Source of the DNA: Minisyncoccota bacterium
GTDB lineage: Bacteria; Patescibacteriota; Minisyncoccia; Minisyncoccales; Minisyncoccaceae
Direction: 5' to 3'
Assembly: GCA_028690275.1 (NCBI GenBank)
Contig: JAQVBN010000011.1
Location: forward strand, 1-11,188
Length of the DNA: 11,188 bases
Position 1 is the stretch's first letter; each line of letters starts with the position of its first letter. The translations under genes and the position numbers were made by a program. The notes beneath the pieces are model-generated. The model did not search any database and was not told the origin of the DNA. It saw only the letters and a program-made list of their open reading frames with translations. Of the stretch, positions 1-6,429 are shown piece after piece.

Positions 1-387
1 GTTTCTTCTTTGAACATTTTCAATTAAAGCTATTTCTAATTTTTCCTGAACCGAAGGGTCTCTAATAATTACCGGAACTTTATCGAAATTAATTTTTTGA
101 CAAGCTCTTAATCGTCTCTCTCCAGCGATAAGTTCGTATTCTATTTTAATTCCATTTTCAGTCTGTTTTTCTATTTTAGTTACAACAAGAGGTTGAAGAA
201 CTCCATACTTTTTAATTGATTCTGATAAACTATTAATTTCCTCTTCGTTAAAAATAGACCTTGGCTGATAAGGATTTTGTTTTATTTTACTTGTTTCGAT
301 CCAAAAAATACTTTCCTTTGTGGATGGAGTATCATCAAAACTTTCTCTTCCTTTTTTTGGTATTAAAGATTCTAAACCTCTACTCAT
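1..387 (-). CDS. parB: ParB/Spo0J chromosome-partitioning protein, N-terminal part (3' end off the left edge)
   Basis: The first 129 residues of a ParB-family DNA-binding CTPase are visible; the remainder (central helix-turn-helix and dimerisation domain in the family) lies beyond position 1. Translation from the ATG at 387-385 gives MSRGLESLIPKKGRESF, a typical ParB opening. The N-terminal CTP-binding domain follows: PYQPR near residues 40-44, SIKKYGVLQPLVV at 57-69, the GERRLRA box at 89-95, and ENVQRRN at 123-129, where the window stops. These are the conserved ParB nucleotide-binding boxes. In the family ParB loads at parS, slides as a CTP-dependent clamp and stimulates ParA. The ATG overlaps the parA TGA stop (ATGA), so translation is probably coupled. 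No Shine-Dalgarno sequence precedes the start. No parS-like palindrome was seen by eye in the window. The identification is secure; only the truncation limits it. Confidence 0.93.
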   Translation of the reverse strand, partial: MSRGLESLIPKKGRESFDDTPSTKESIFWIETSKIKQNPYQPRSIFNEEEINSLSESIKKYGVLQPLVVTKIEKQTENGIKIEYELIAGERRLRACQKINFDKVPVIIRDPSVQEKLEIALIENVQRRN

Positions 388-1148
388 AATTTTTTAATAA
401 ATTCTTCTGCAAGCTCTCTAAAAGCACTAACTGCTTTTGAATTGGGAGCATGCCTTAACACTGTTCTTCCGTATTTTGGAGATTCCGCAAGAGCGGTTGC
501 TCTTGGAATCACCGCATCAAAAACATAGTCTTGAAAATTTCTTCGTAATTCTTTTTCAACATCTCTACTTACTTTATTCCTTCTCGCATACATTGTTATC
601 ACTGCCCCTACCACGTTAAGATTTCTTTCTAAGTTTTCATTAATCAATTTTATATTAGATAAAAGCTGTCCTAATCCTTCAATAGCTAAATATTCTGCCT
701 GGACAGGAATTAAAACATCGTCAGCAGCAACAAGCGCATTTAAAGTTGGAAGTCCAAGTGATGGAGGACAATCGATAAAAACTAAATCATAATTATTCTT
801 AACAGAATCAATCACCTTTTTGAGCCTATACTCTCTATCTTTCATATTAACTAAATCAATCGATGCTCCGGCAAGGTCATGAGACGTTGGCAAAACATCA
901 TAACCTAAAAAAACCGTTCTCTTAATCGCTTCTTGTGGATGAACCTCTCCTAAAATAGCTTCATATACTGATTTTTTAAGAGAATTCGGATCTATTCCAA
1001 GAGAAAAAGTTGCATTTGCTTGAGGATCAAAATCTACTAAAAGAACACGCTTTCCATAAGCAGTTAAAAATACTGGTAAGTTTACGGCTACCGAAGTTTT
1101 TCCAACGCCACCTTTTTGATTTGCAACTGCAATTACTCTTGTCATCAT
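384..1148 (-). CDS. parA: ParA/Soj chromosome-partitioning ATPase
   Basis: A ParA-type deviant Walker ATPase of 254 residues, the usual size for chromosomal Soj/ParA without an N-terminal helix-turn-helix extension. The deviant Walker A motif KGGVGKT is at residues 12-18, with signature Lys12 and Lys17. The switch I region is VDFDPQAN at 38-45, and Walker B is LVFIDCPPS at 122-130 with Asp126. In the family the ATP-bound dimer coats the nucleoid and, with ParB, segregates the origin region. The ORF opens with two consecutive ATG codons (1148 and 1145). The second fits the usual MTRVIAVANQKGG start and lies 8 bases after a strong -10 element, so it may be the true, leaderless start. The gene is first in a two-gene operon and overlaps parB by ATGA. 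A Pro in NLPVFL, just after Walker A where Ala is common, is a small oddity. Confidence 0.96.
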   Translation of the reverse strand: MMTRVIAVANQKGGVGKTSVAVNLPVFLTAYGKRVLLVDFDPQANATFSLGIDPNSLKKSVYEAILGEVHPQEAIKRTVFLGYDVLPTSHDLAGASIDLVNMKDREYRLKKVIDSVKNNYDLVFIDCPPSLGLPTLNALVAADDVLIPVQAEYLAIEGLGQLLSNIKLINENLERNLNVVGAVITMYARRNKVSRDVEKELRRNFQDYVFDAVIPRATALAESPKYGRTVLRHAPNSKAVSAFRELAEEFIKKL

Positions 1149-1152
1149 TAAT

Positions 1153-1182
1153 ACTATATCACAAAAATTAAAAAGTTTACAA
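1153..1182 (-). promoter_or_regulatory. sigma-70-type promoter for parAB with extended -10, probably leaderless
   Basis: Read on the minus strand, a -35-like TTGTAA (1182-1177) lies 18 bp before TATAGT (1158-1153), which is preceded by TGA, making an extended -10 (TGnTATAGT). Only ATTA separates the -10 from the first parA ATG. The A of the second ATG is the eighth base after the hexamer, where a transcript would normally begin. It sits directly after the terminator of the upstream operon, in the 85-nt gap, which supports an independent parAB promoter. The match is seen in the sequence; the start site is inferred. Confidence 0.62.
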
Positions 1183-1187
1183 TATAT

Positions 1188-1216
1188 AAAAAAACCATAT
1201 CCAAAAGATATGATTT
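1188..1216 (-). terminator. Rho-independent terminator of the korAB-yvcK-nucleotidyltransferase operon
   Basis: On the minus strand the core stem CATATC / GATATG closes a TTTTG loop and is extended by a G-U and three A-U pairs (arms 1216-1207 and 1201-1192). It is followed by a run of seven T (1194-1188). The outer G-U pair becomes an A/C mismatch on the other strand, and the U-run is only on this side, so the direction is clear. It starts 18 nt after the stop codon of the nucleotidyltransferase gene. Confidence 0.75.
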
Positions 1217-1233
1217 TAATTTAATTATACAAA

Positions 1234-2415
1234 CTACAGAATATCTCTTTCTACTTTTTCTTGAGGGTTGGTTGTTTTATCGTTCCATATTTTTCTTCCA
1301 GGATAAACAATTGTACCAATCCCCGTCTTTACATTATCCCCAATAATAGTTCCCAATTTCTTTCTTTTTGTATCAACCAAAATTCCATTAACCGAACTTT
1401 TAACAGTTCCTTCGTCGTGTCTCAAATTAGCTGTGATAAAACCAGCTCCTAAATTTACATTAGATCCAATTATTGAATCTCCAAGATAAGAAAGATGATT
1501 AATGTTTGTATGAGAACCAATAATACAATTTTTGATTTCAACCGAAGCACCAATAGAACAATTATCATCAATAACGGTATAGGGTCTTAAATAAGCATTA
1601 GGTCCAATCTTGCAATTATTTCCAATATAAACAGGTCCTTCAATATAAGTTCCACTTTTAATTATTGTATTTTCTCCAACATATAAATTGTTTTTAACAG
1701 TCACCCCTTTTTCTATTTTTCCAGAATTTTTAAATTTGAAACTTTCAAATAAAAATTTAGTCATATTGAATAAATCCCAAGGATATGAAGCAGGTATCCA
1801 ACATTTAGCTTCTATGTAATTTAAATTATTTAAATCAATTAATTTCTTTACATAATCCGTAATCTCATACTCTCCTCTTTCCGATTTTTCTATTGATTCG
1901 TTAAAAATAGATTTTGGAAAACAATAAAGACCAATATTCGCTAAATCACTTTGAGGATTTTGAGGTTTTTCTTCAATGCTAACAACCTTATCATCTTTGA
2001 TGGTTAAAATTCCAAAGCTACTTGGATTTAAAACTTTTTTAACCGCTATTGAAGGACACTTATTAACTAATTTTTTAATATCTTCGTGGTGATATAAATC
2101 ATCTCCATTCATAATAACAACCTTTTCATCGTTAATTTGAGAAATAGCTAATTTGGCAGAATTTCCAGTTCCTATTATTTCGTCATCGATAATATAATTT
2201 ATTTTTATCCCTTCATATTTATCACCCAAAGTTTCTTTTATCCTATCCCCTAAATATCCAATAACAATAAAAACTTCGTCCACAATTCCTTTGAGGTTTT
2301 TAAGATTATATTCTAAAATAGATTTTCCAAGTAATTTTGTAAGAGGTTTCGGAGTTGTTTTTGATAAAGGCAAAAATCTAACTCCCGCCCCAGATGCTAA
2401 GATAATAGCTTTCAT
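1234..2415 (-). CDS. Archaeal-type bifunctional sugar-1-phosphate nucleotidylyltransferase / acetyltransferase (GlmU-like, UDP-GlcNAc synthesis)
   Basis: A 393-residue two-domain enzyme. The N-terminal half is a Rossmann-like nucleotidyltransferase: the nucleotide loop runs from LASGAGVRFLPLS (6-18) into PKPL (22-25), with TGNSAK at 83-88, the metal-binding NGDDLY at 103-108 and EKP at 149-151. From about residue 235 to 375 there is a left-handed beta helix of hexapeptide repeats. It carries HLSYLGDSIIG (307-317), whose His307 matches the catalytic His of the GlmU acetyltransferase site, and LGAGFITANLRHD (322-334). Families with this layout, such as Sulfolobus ST0452, acetylate glucosamine-1-P with acetyl-CoA and transfer UMP or dTMP. 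Given glmS and yvcK nearby, GlcN-1-P to UDP-GlcNAc is the likely route; glucose-1-P thymidylyltransferase is the alternative annotation. It is the last gene of its operon, overlaps yvcK by ATGA, ends in TAG and is followed by a terminator. Confidence 0.85.
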   Translation of the reverse strand: MKAIILASGAGVRFLPLSKTTPKPLTKLLGKSILEYNLKNLKGIVDEVFIVIGYLGDRIKETLGDKYEGIKINYIIDDEIIGTGNSAKLAISQINDEKVVIMNGDDLYHHEDIKKLVNKCPSIAVKKVLNPSSFGILTIKDDKVVSIEEKPQNPQSDLANIGLYCFPKSIFNESIEKSERGEYEITDYVKKLIDLNNLNYIEAKCWIPASYPWDLFNMTKFLFESFKFKNSGKIEKGVTVKNNLYVGENTIIKSGTYIEGPVYIGNNCKIGPNAYLRPYTVIDDNCSIGASVEIKNCIIGSHTNINHLSYLGDSIIGSNVNLGAGFITANLRHDEGTVKSSVNGILVDTKRKKLGTIIGDNVKTGIGTIVYPGRKIWNDKTTNPQEKVERDIL

Positions 2416-3275
2416 ATTAATTTCATTAATTGATTAACAAGTTTTTTAGAATTATGAATTGATTGTAAATCCATCCCTATATGCTTTGAATCATTATACT
2501 GGCTAAATCCAACTAAATCAATTCCTTTAGTATTATTAAAGATAGTATAATCTATTTTTTTACCTAAATATTTTTCTATTTCTTTCTCAAAATCATCTAC
2601 CATAAAATCATTTGTCTCTCCTTTTTTATTTTTAGAATTACAAATATAAATAATCTTCGCTTTGCTTTTTTGAATTGCTTCTGAAATTCCAAAAACAAGT
2701 AAGATTTGAATAAGCGAAGAATACAAGTCGCCCGGACCAATAATTACATAGTCTGCTTCTTCTAATTTTTCTGTTGCTTTTTTAAAAGCATGAACTTCTT
2801 TATTTAGAAATACTTTTTTAATTTGTGAATCATGTTTGGGAAGATCTATATTAGTCTCTCCTTTTATTATTTCTCCATCCTCAAGTTCGGCACACAAATC
2901 AGCAGTCTCTAGAGTTGCTGGAAAAACATTAAATTTTGTTTTAAAAAAATTATTAAGAAAAAGAACTGGATTTTTTTCTTTTATTAAAATAGAAGCAATG
3001 ACTAGGTTCCCAAGATTGTGTCCCTTCAAATCTCCTTCCTCAAATCTATAATTAAAAACTTCTTTAATCTCATCTTCTAGTAAAGATAATTGAAGTAAAG
3101 ATCTTCTTAAATCTCCTACGGCAATAATATCAAAATCGTCTCTTAGTTTTCCAGAAGATCCTCCAGAATCAAGAACGGCAGAAATAACAGAAAGATCAAT
3201 ATCTTCATTTTTTAATTCTTTCAAAACTACGCTAGGCATAGCATTACCACCGCCAAGACAAACTACCTTCTTCAT
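2412..3275 (-). CDS. yvcK: YvcK/GlmR-like protein (CofD-like fold, UDP-sugar-binding regulator)
   Basis: A 287-residue member of the YvcK group of the CofD-like family. Landmarks are GGGNAMPS (8-15; usually GGGTG in the family), DSGGSSGKLR (36-45), GDLRRSLLQLS (54-64), GHNLGNLVIAS (85-95), FPATLETADL (118-127) and GPGDLYSSLI (180-189). In Bacillus and Listeria, YvcK/GlmR binds UDP-GlcNAc and activates GlmS when UDP-GlcNAc is low. It is not the F420 enzyme CofD. This copy is shorter than the roughly 317-residue Bacillus protein. Its C-terminus reads SIHNSKKL, where I recall an Arg-His-Asn/Asp motif in Firmicutes, so ligand binding may differ. The gene overlaps korB upstream and the GlmU-like gene downstream, both as ATGA. 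Coupling to a UDP-GlcNAc-forming enzyme fits a sensing role. The family call is strong; the regulatory role is inferred. Confidence 0.9.
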   Translation of the reverse strand: MKKVVCLGGGNAMPSVVLKELKNEDIDLSVISAVLDSGGSSGKLRDDFDIIAVGDLRRSLLQLSLLEDEIKEVFNYRFEEGDLKGHNLGNLVIASILIKEKNPVLFLNNFFKTKFNVFPATLETADLCAELEDGEIIKGETNIDLPKHDSQIKKVFLNKEVHAFKKATEKLEEADYVIIGPGDLYSSLIQILLVFGISEAIQKSKAKIIYICNSKNKKGETNDFMVDDFEKEIEKYLGKKIDYTIFNNTKGIDLVGFSQYNDSKHIGMDLQSIHNSKKLVNQLMKLI

Positions 3276-4090
3276 ATAAGCTCTTTTAAAATATCTTCAA
3301 CTGTTTCTTCTTTTTTATTTGTCAAAACTCTTTCGTAAAAAGGTAATTTAGAAACTTCATAAAAAACTCCAAGAGGAACCTTTTCTCCGTTCTCTTCGTA
3401 ATTCCATTCTCTTATTTTCTTTAAAGCTTCTTCCCTTGAGTCTAAATTAGCATCATCTAAAACATATGTTTTGTTATTGTAGAATTCAGTAGTGTTGAAA
3501 AAAGAAACGCATGGCTCTAAAACTTCCACGATAGAAAATCCTTTATGAGCAATGGCTCTTTTCAAAGTTTCTTCTAAATGTTTTATATTTCCACTATAAC
3601 TTCTCGAAATAAAAGTAGCGTTTGATGCAAGTAAAAGTTCAAGTGGATTGATAGGACTTTCAGGGGCTCCGGTTGGAGTTGATTTTCCTTTAAATCCTTC
3701 TACTGAAACTGCTGTAAATTGTCCTGTTGTCAAAGCAAATAATCTATTGTTATGTAAAACAACCGTAATATCAGAATTTCTTTTTGCCGCATGAATTAAA
3801 TGACTAATCCCTTCGTCTAAAGAATCTCCATCTCCAGTAAAAGCAATAACTTTCAAATCAGGGTTAGCTAGTTTAATTCCTTCGGCCGCTGGAAGAGCTC
3901 TTCCGTGTAAAGAATAAAAAGAATTAACATTAATATAATCTACTATTTTTGCATGACATCCAATTCCTGAAACAATAGCAATATTATTAGGGTCTTCATC
4001 CTTAATTGCATTTTTAAAAGCAACTAAAATTCCAAAATTACCACAACCAGGACACCATGTATTTTTGTAATTTGTATCTAATTTATTCAT
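3272..4090 (-). CDS. korB: 2-oxoacid:ferredoxin oxidoreductase, beta subunit (TPP and [4Fe-4S] binding)
   Basis: The 272-residue catalytic beta subunit of a two-subunit 2-oxoacid:ferredoxin oxidoreductase. Four cysteines placed as the cluster ligands of this family are present: C13 and C16 in WCPGCGNFG, C45 in GIGCHAK, and C194 in EPCVSFF. The thiamine diphosphate/Mg site is intact, from GDGDSL (86-91) to HNN (113-115), followed by LFALTTGQFTAVS. SLHGRALPAAEGIKLA (60-75) is also characteristic. The complex oxidatively decarboxylates a 2-oxoacid with CoA, making acyl-CoA and reduced ferredoxin in the cytosol. The acid used (pyruvate, 2-oxoglutarate or broad) cannot be read from the sequence. 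No ferredoxin-like delta subunit is encoded nearby, as expected for the two-subunit type. It overlaps korA upstream and yvcK downstream as ATGA, so partner and neighbour are translationally linked. Confidence 0.93.
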   Translation of the reverse strand: MNKLDTNYKNTWCPGCGNFGILVAFKNAIKDEDPNNIAIVSGIGCHAKIVDYINVNSFYSLHGRALPAAEGIKLANPDLKVIAFTGDGDSLDEGISHLIHAAKRNSDITVVLHNNRLFALTTGQFTAVSVEGFKGKSTPTGAPESPINPLELLLASNATFISRSYSGNIKHLEETLKRAIAHKGFSIVEVLEPCVSFFNTTEFYNNKTYVLDDANLDSREEALKKIREWNYEENGEKVPLGVFYEVSKLPFYERVLTNKKEETVEDILKELI

Positions 4091-5730
4091 AGTATTTCTT
4101 TTAATAAATCTTCTATTTCTCCTTTTTGAATTACCCTTGAAGAATATTTTAAAATTAATTCCTCTGCCTCAATTCCATTTTTTGCCAAAAGAGAAGCTAA
4201 TTGACCTAAGGCATTTTGTTCAACACAAACAATAAGAGAGGCATCTCCTACTGCTTCGGTTACTTGAATAACAGGGAAAGGTTCTAAAACAACAATTTGG
4301 ACAACTTTTAAATCAAACTTTTCGGCCGCTTCAATAGCTGGACCCGTACTTGAACCAAAAGTAATTAAAACGTTTTTAGAATCCTTGTTTCCAAAAATTT
4401 TGATCGCATCTTCCATATTATCAACTTCTTCTTGCATTGCCTCAAACTTTCTTAATCTCTTTTCTTGCATCGCTGTAATTTCTTCTTCAGACTCTTCCGC
4501 AGTTAAACCATTTTGATCGTGCTCATAACTAGTAGTTTTAACCACAACGCCATTTCCTGGAAAAGCTAAAGGAGAAATACCATTTTCCGTAATCTCATAT
4601 CTTCTATATTCTCCTTCTTGGTTCCATAAAGAATTATTCTCTTGTTCTATTTTAGAATTAATATCTAAATTAAAAGTGCTTTCCGAAATTTCCTTATCTA
4701 TTAAAACTACAGCTGGGGTTTGATATTTCCAAGCAAGATTTAAAATTCTTCCACCCCATTCATAGCACTCATCTGCATTGCTTGGAGCAACTGTAAACTT
4801 AACCAAATCTCCATGGCCTGCATTCAAAACAAAATTTAAATCTGATTGCCCTGAGTATGTTGGCACCCCAGTTGCTGGACCAGTTCTTTGACTATTAACA
4901 ATTACAACAGGTATTTCTGCCATAACTCCGAAACTAAGTCCTTCTGTCATTAAAGCAAATCCTCCGCCAGAAGTTCCAATCATAGTTCTTTTTCCAGCAT
5001 AAGCAGAACCTAGCGCAGCAATAATAACCGCTATCTCGTTTTCGAGTTGAATCGTTTCTACTCCTAATTTGCGTCCTGCTAAAAAATGTAAGATTGAAGT
5101 AGCTGGAGTCATTGGATATGCATAATACATATCAAGACCAGCTTCAACAGATCCCAAAGCTAAAGCTTCATTTCCTGTAATCAAAGGAAGTATTTTATTT
5201 TCTAATTTTTCAATTTTTGTTTTTTCTATCACTTCCACATAAACTCTTTCTGCTATTTTTAAATTAATATCCAAACCTTTTTTAAACTCTTTTTGAAAAA
5301 CATTTTTTAATAACTCAAAGTCAACTCCAATTGTTTTTGCAAAAGCAGAAATCATAACTGTATTTGCCATTATCGAAGAACCACCTTCCTCTTTAGCAAT
5401 AGTTTCACTTTTAATTCCTAAACCTTTTTTAAACTCTATTCTATCCGCATTAAAAAGAACTGTTCCCGAGTCTTTCAAAGAATCTAAATGCTTATCTATT
5501 GTTTCTTTATCTAAAGCAATAATATAATCTAATTCTTCGCTTTGACCTTCGACTTTCTTGTCAGAAACTCTAATTTTAGAAAAAGAATGTCCACCTCTTA
5601 TTAAAGATTGATAATCATCGTAAATAAAAATTCTATAGCCTAAACTATTTAAAATTTTTGCAATGACAAGTCCAGCTTTCCTAGAACCTTGACCTGCCTG
5701 TCCTCCTACTAAAATCGTAAAATCTTTCAT
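4087..5730 (-). CDS. korA: 2-oxoacid:ferredoxin oxidoreductase, fused gamma-alpha subunit
   Basis: A 547-residue fused subunit. Residues 1 to about 175 are the gamma domain (VGGQAGQGSRKAG at 8-20, SLIRGGHSFSKIRVS at 42-56). From about 186 (GNEALALGSVEAGLDMYYA) the pyrimidine-binding alpha domain begins, with the YPMTP motif at 205-209, GTSGGGFALMTEG at 252-264, and QRTGPATGVPTYSGQSDL at 281-298. After SYEHDQNGLT (401-410) comes an acidic, probably helical linker, then the C-terminal transketolase-like domain ending in EPFPVIQV and CVEQNALGQL. Two-subunit enzymes of this type in archaea have YPITP at the same place, a motif linked to 2-oxoacid recognition; Met replaces Ile here. It pairs with KorB, its gene overlapping korB by 4 nt. 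It is first in its operon, 66 nt after the HD gene, and has no Shine-Dalgarno sequence. Substrate is unknown. Confidence 0.93.
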   Translation of the reverse strand: MKDFTILVGGQAGQGSRKAGLVIAKILNSLGYRIFIYDDYQSLIRGGHSFSKIRVSDKKVEGQSEELDYIIALDKETIDKHLDSLKDSGTVLFNADRIEFKKGLGIKSETIAKEEGGSSIMANTVMISAFAKTIGVDFELLKNVFQKEFKKGLDINLKIAERVYVEVIEKTKIEKLENKILPLITGNEALALGSVEAGLDMYYAYPMTPATSILHFLAGRKLGVETIQLENEIAVIIAALGSAYAGKRTMIGTSGGGFALMTEGLSFGVMAEIPVVIVNSQRTGPATGVPTYSGQSDLNFVLNAGHGDLVKFTVAPSNADECYEWGGRILNLAWKYQTPAVVLIDKEISESTFNLDINSKIEQENNSLWNQEGEYRRYEITENGISPLAFPGNGVVVKTTSYEHDQNGLTAEESEEEITAMQEKRLRKFEAMQEEVDNMEDAIKIFGNKDSKNVLITFGSSTGPAIEAAEKFDLKVVQIVVLEPFPVIQVTEAVGDASLIVCVEQNALGQLASLLAKNGIEAEELILKYSSRVIQKGEIEDLLKEIL

Positions 5731-5737
5731 TTTTTTA

Positions 5738-5765
5738 ATATTACTTATCTTACTTTTATTGTAAT
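5738..5765 (-). promoter_or_regulatory. Possible promoter for the korAB operon, leaderless geometry
   Basis: In the 66-nt gap before korA, the minus strand shows ATTACA (5765-5760), a 16-bp spacer, then TAATAT (5743-5738). Seven A/T bases follow before the korA ATG, so its A is the eighth base after the hexamer, the same geometry as at parA. Each box matches consensus in only four of six positions and the region is very AT-rich, so this is tentative. Its place just after a putative terminator favours a promoter here. Confidence 0.35.
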
Positions 5766-5772
5766 AGAATAA

Positions 5773-5801
5773 ACTAAAAAAGCAACCATGTGCTTTTTAG
5801 T
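5773..5801 (-). terminator. Hairpin terminator after the leuS-glmS-sanA-HD operon
   Basis: On the minus strand ACTAAAAAGCA (5801-5791) and TGCTTTTTTAGT (5784-5773) are inverted repeats around the 6-nt loop CATGGT, with one extra T in the 3' arm. The T-run sits in the 3' arm, as in terminators whose A-tract pairs with the U-tract. The stop codon of the HD gene (5799-5797) is in the 5' arm, so a ribosome reaching the stop would cover the stem. Only a few G-C pairs support the hairpin, so it could be leaky. On the plus strand it is nearly symmetric, but no plus-strand gene would use it. Confidence 0.6.
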
Positions 5802-6423
5802 CTTTTCCATGTTCTACATAATTTCCATCCATTTTTTTGTAAAGCATTTTTTTTAAATTTACCCACCAATCTGTGAATCTAGTTTCCTTCATTTCTTTAA
5901 TCATTTCTTTTGCTGAATCAGTTTCTAATGCTTTTTCAACATTTAATATCCAATCAATAGCAAGAGTATTTCCTAAATCATAATGTTCTTTTGCCGAAAA
6001 AGCAGACTCTAACCAATCAGCATCTTTAGCAATTATCCCTTCTTTTGTATTTCTATTCTCAAACTCGCTATAATATTCCAAAAGTGTCTTTGCCATATTT
6101 TCTGGCAACCTCTCTGTTTGTTCTACAAAAGCTGTTTGTTCTGCCTCCTTACTATCAATATATCTTGAAGCTACTTTATGCAAATCTCCAATTCTAACTT
6201 CTCCATTATCATGGAAAATTAAAATACTAGCCACTCTTTCGGGACTAATATCGGTTCCATGTTTTTCATTTTCAAGCACAGTTAAAATATATCCAATCTG
6301 AGCTGCTCTTAAAGCATGCTCAGCAACAGAACCTAGGTTATCAACTCCGATTAATTTAAATCCGTTGTGTTTTTCTCTTTTTAAAACGCCTATTTCAAAA
6401 ATGTAATTTACTATATTTTTCAT
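5797..6423 (-). CDS. HD-domain phosphohydrolase, YfbR/HDDC2-type 5'-deoxynucleotidase-like
   Basis: A 208-residue metal-dependent HD-domain hydrolase, close in length to YfbR (about 199 residues). The metal-site pattern is complete: His36 in GSVAEHALRAA, His71-Asp72 in FHDNGE with Glu75, and Asp134 in AKDADWLES. The HDNGEVRIGDL stretch (71-81) corresponds to the HDxxE...GD segment of 5'-deoxynucleotidases, which remove phosphate from dNMPs in the cytosol. The family also contains proteins acting on other nucleotides, so the substrate is open. The gene begins 6 nt after the SanA-like gene and ends inside the terminator stem, so it closes the leuS operon. The start at 6423 is preceded only by a weak GGGA ten bases upstream. 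The C-terminus (WWVNLKKMLYKKMDG) is basic and aromatic. Confidence 0.85.
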   Translation of the reverse strand: MKNIVNYIFEIGVLKREKHNGFKLIGVDNLGSVAEHALRAAQIGYILTVLENEKHGTDISPERVASILIFHDNGEVRIGDLHKVASRYIDSKEAEQTAFVEQTERLPENMAKTLLEYYSEFENRNTKEGIIAKDADWLESAFSAKEHYDLGNTLAIDWILNVEKALETDSAKEMIKEMKETRFTDWWVNLKKMLYKKMDGNYVEHGKD

Positions 6424-6429
6424 ATTATT

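Noticed and set aside
437..619. Plus-strand open frame of 60 codons inside parA
   Set aside because: It is antisense to a gene with intact ATPase motifs, has a low-complexity Leu/Phe-rich product and no start signal.
1..1233. parS site near parAB
   Set aside because: No copy resembling the TGTTTCACGTGAAACA palindrome was seen by eye; a motif scan of the genome would be needed.
1261..1452. Plus-strand open frame inside the nucleotidyltransferase gene
   Set aside because: It mirrors the hexapeptide-repeat coding region and shows no recognisable protein pattern.
2836..3051. Plus-strand open frame inside yvcK
   Set aside because: It is antisense to conserved CofD-like motifs; composition is a by-product of AT-rich codons.
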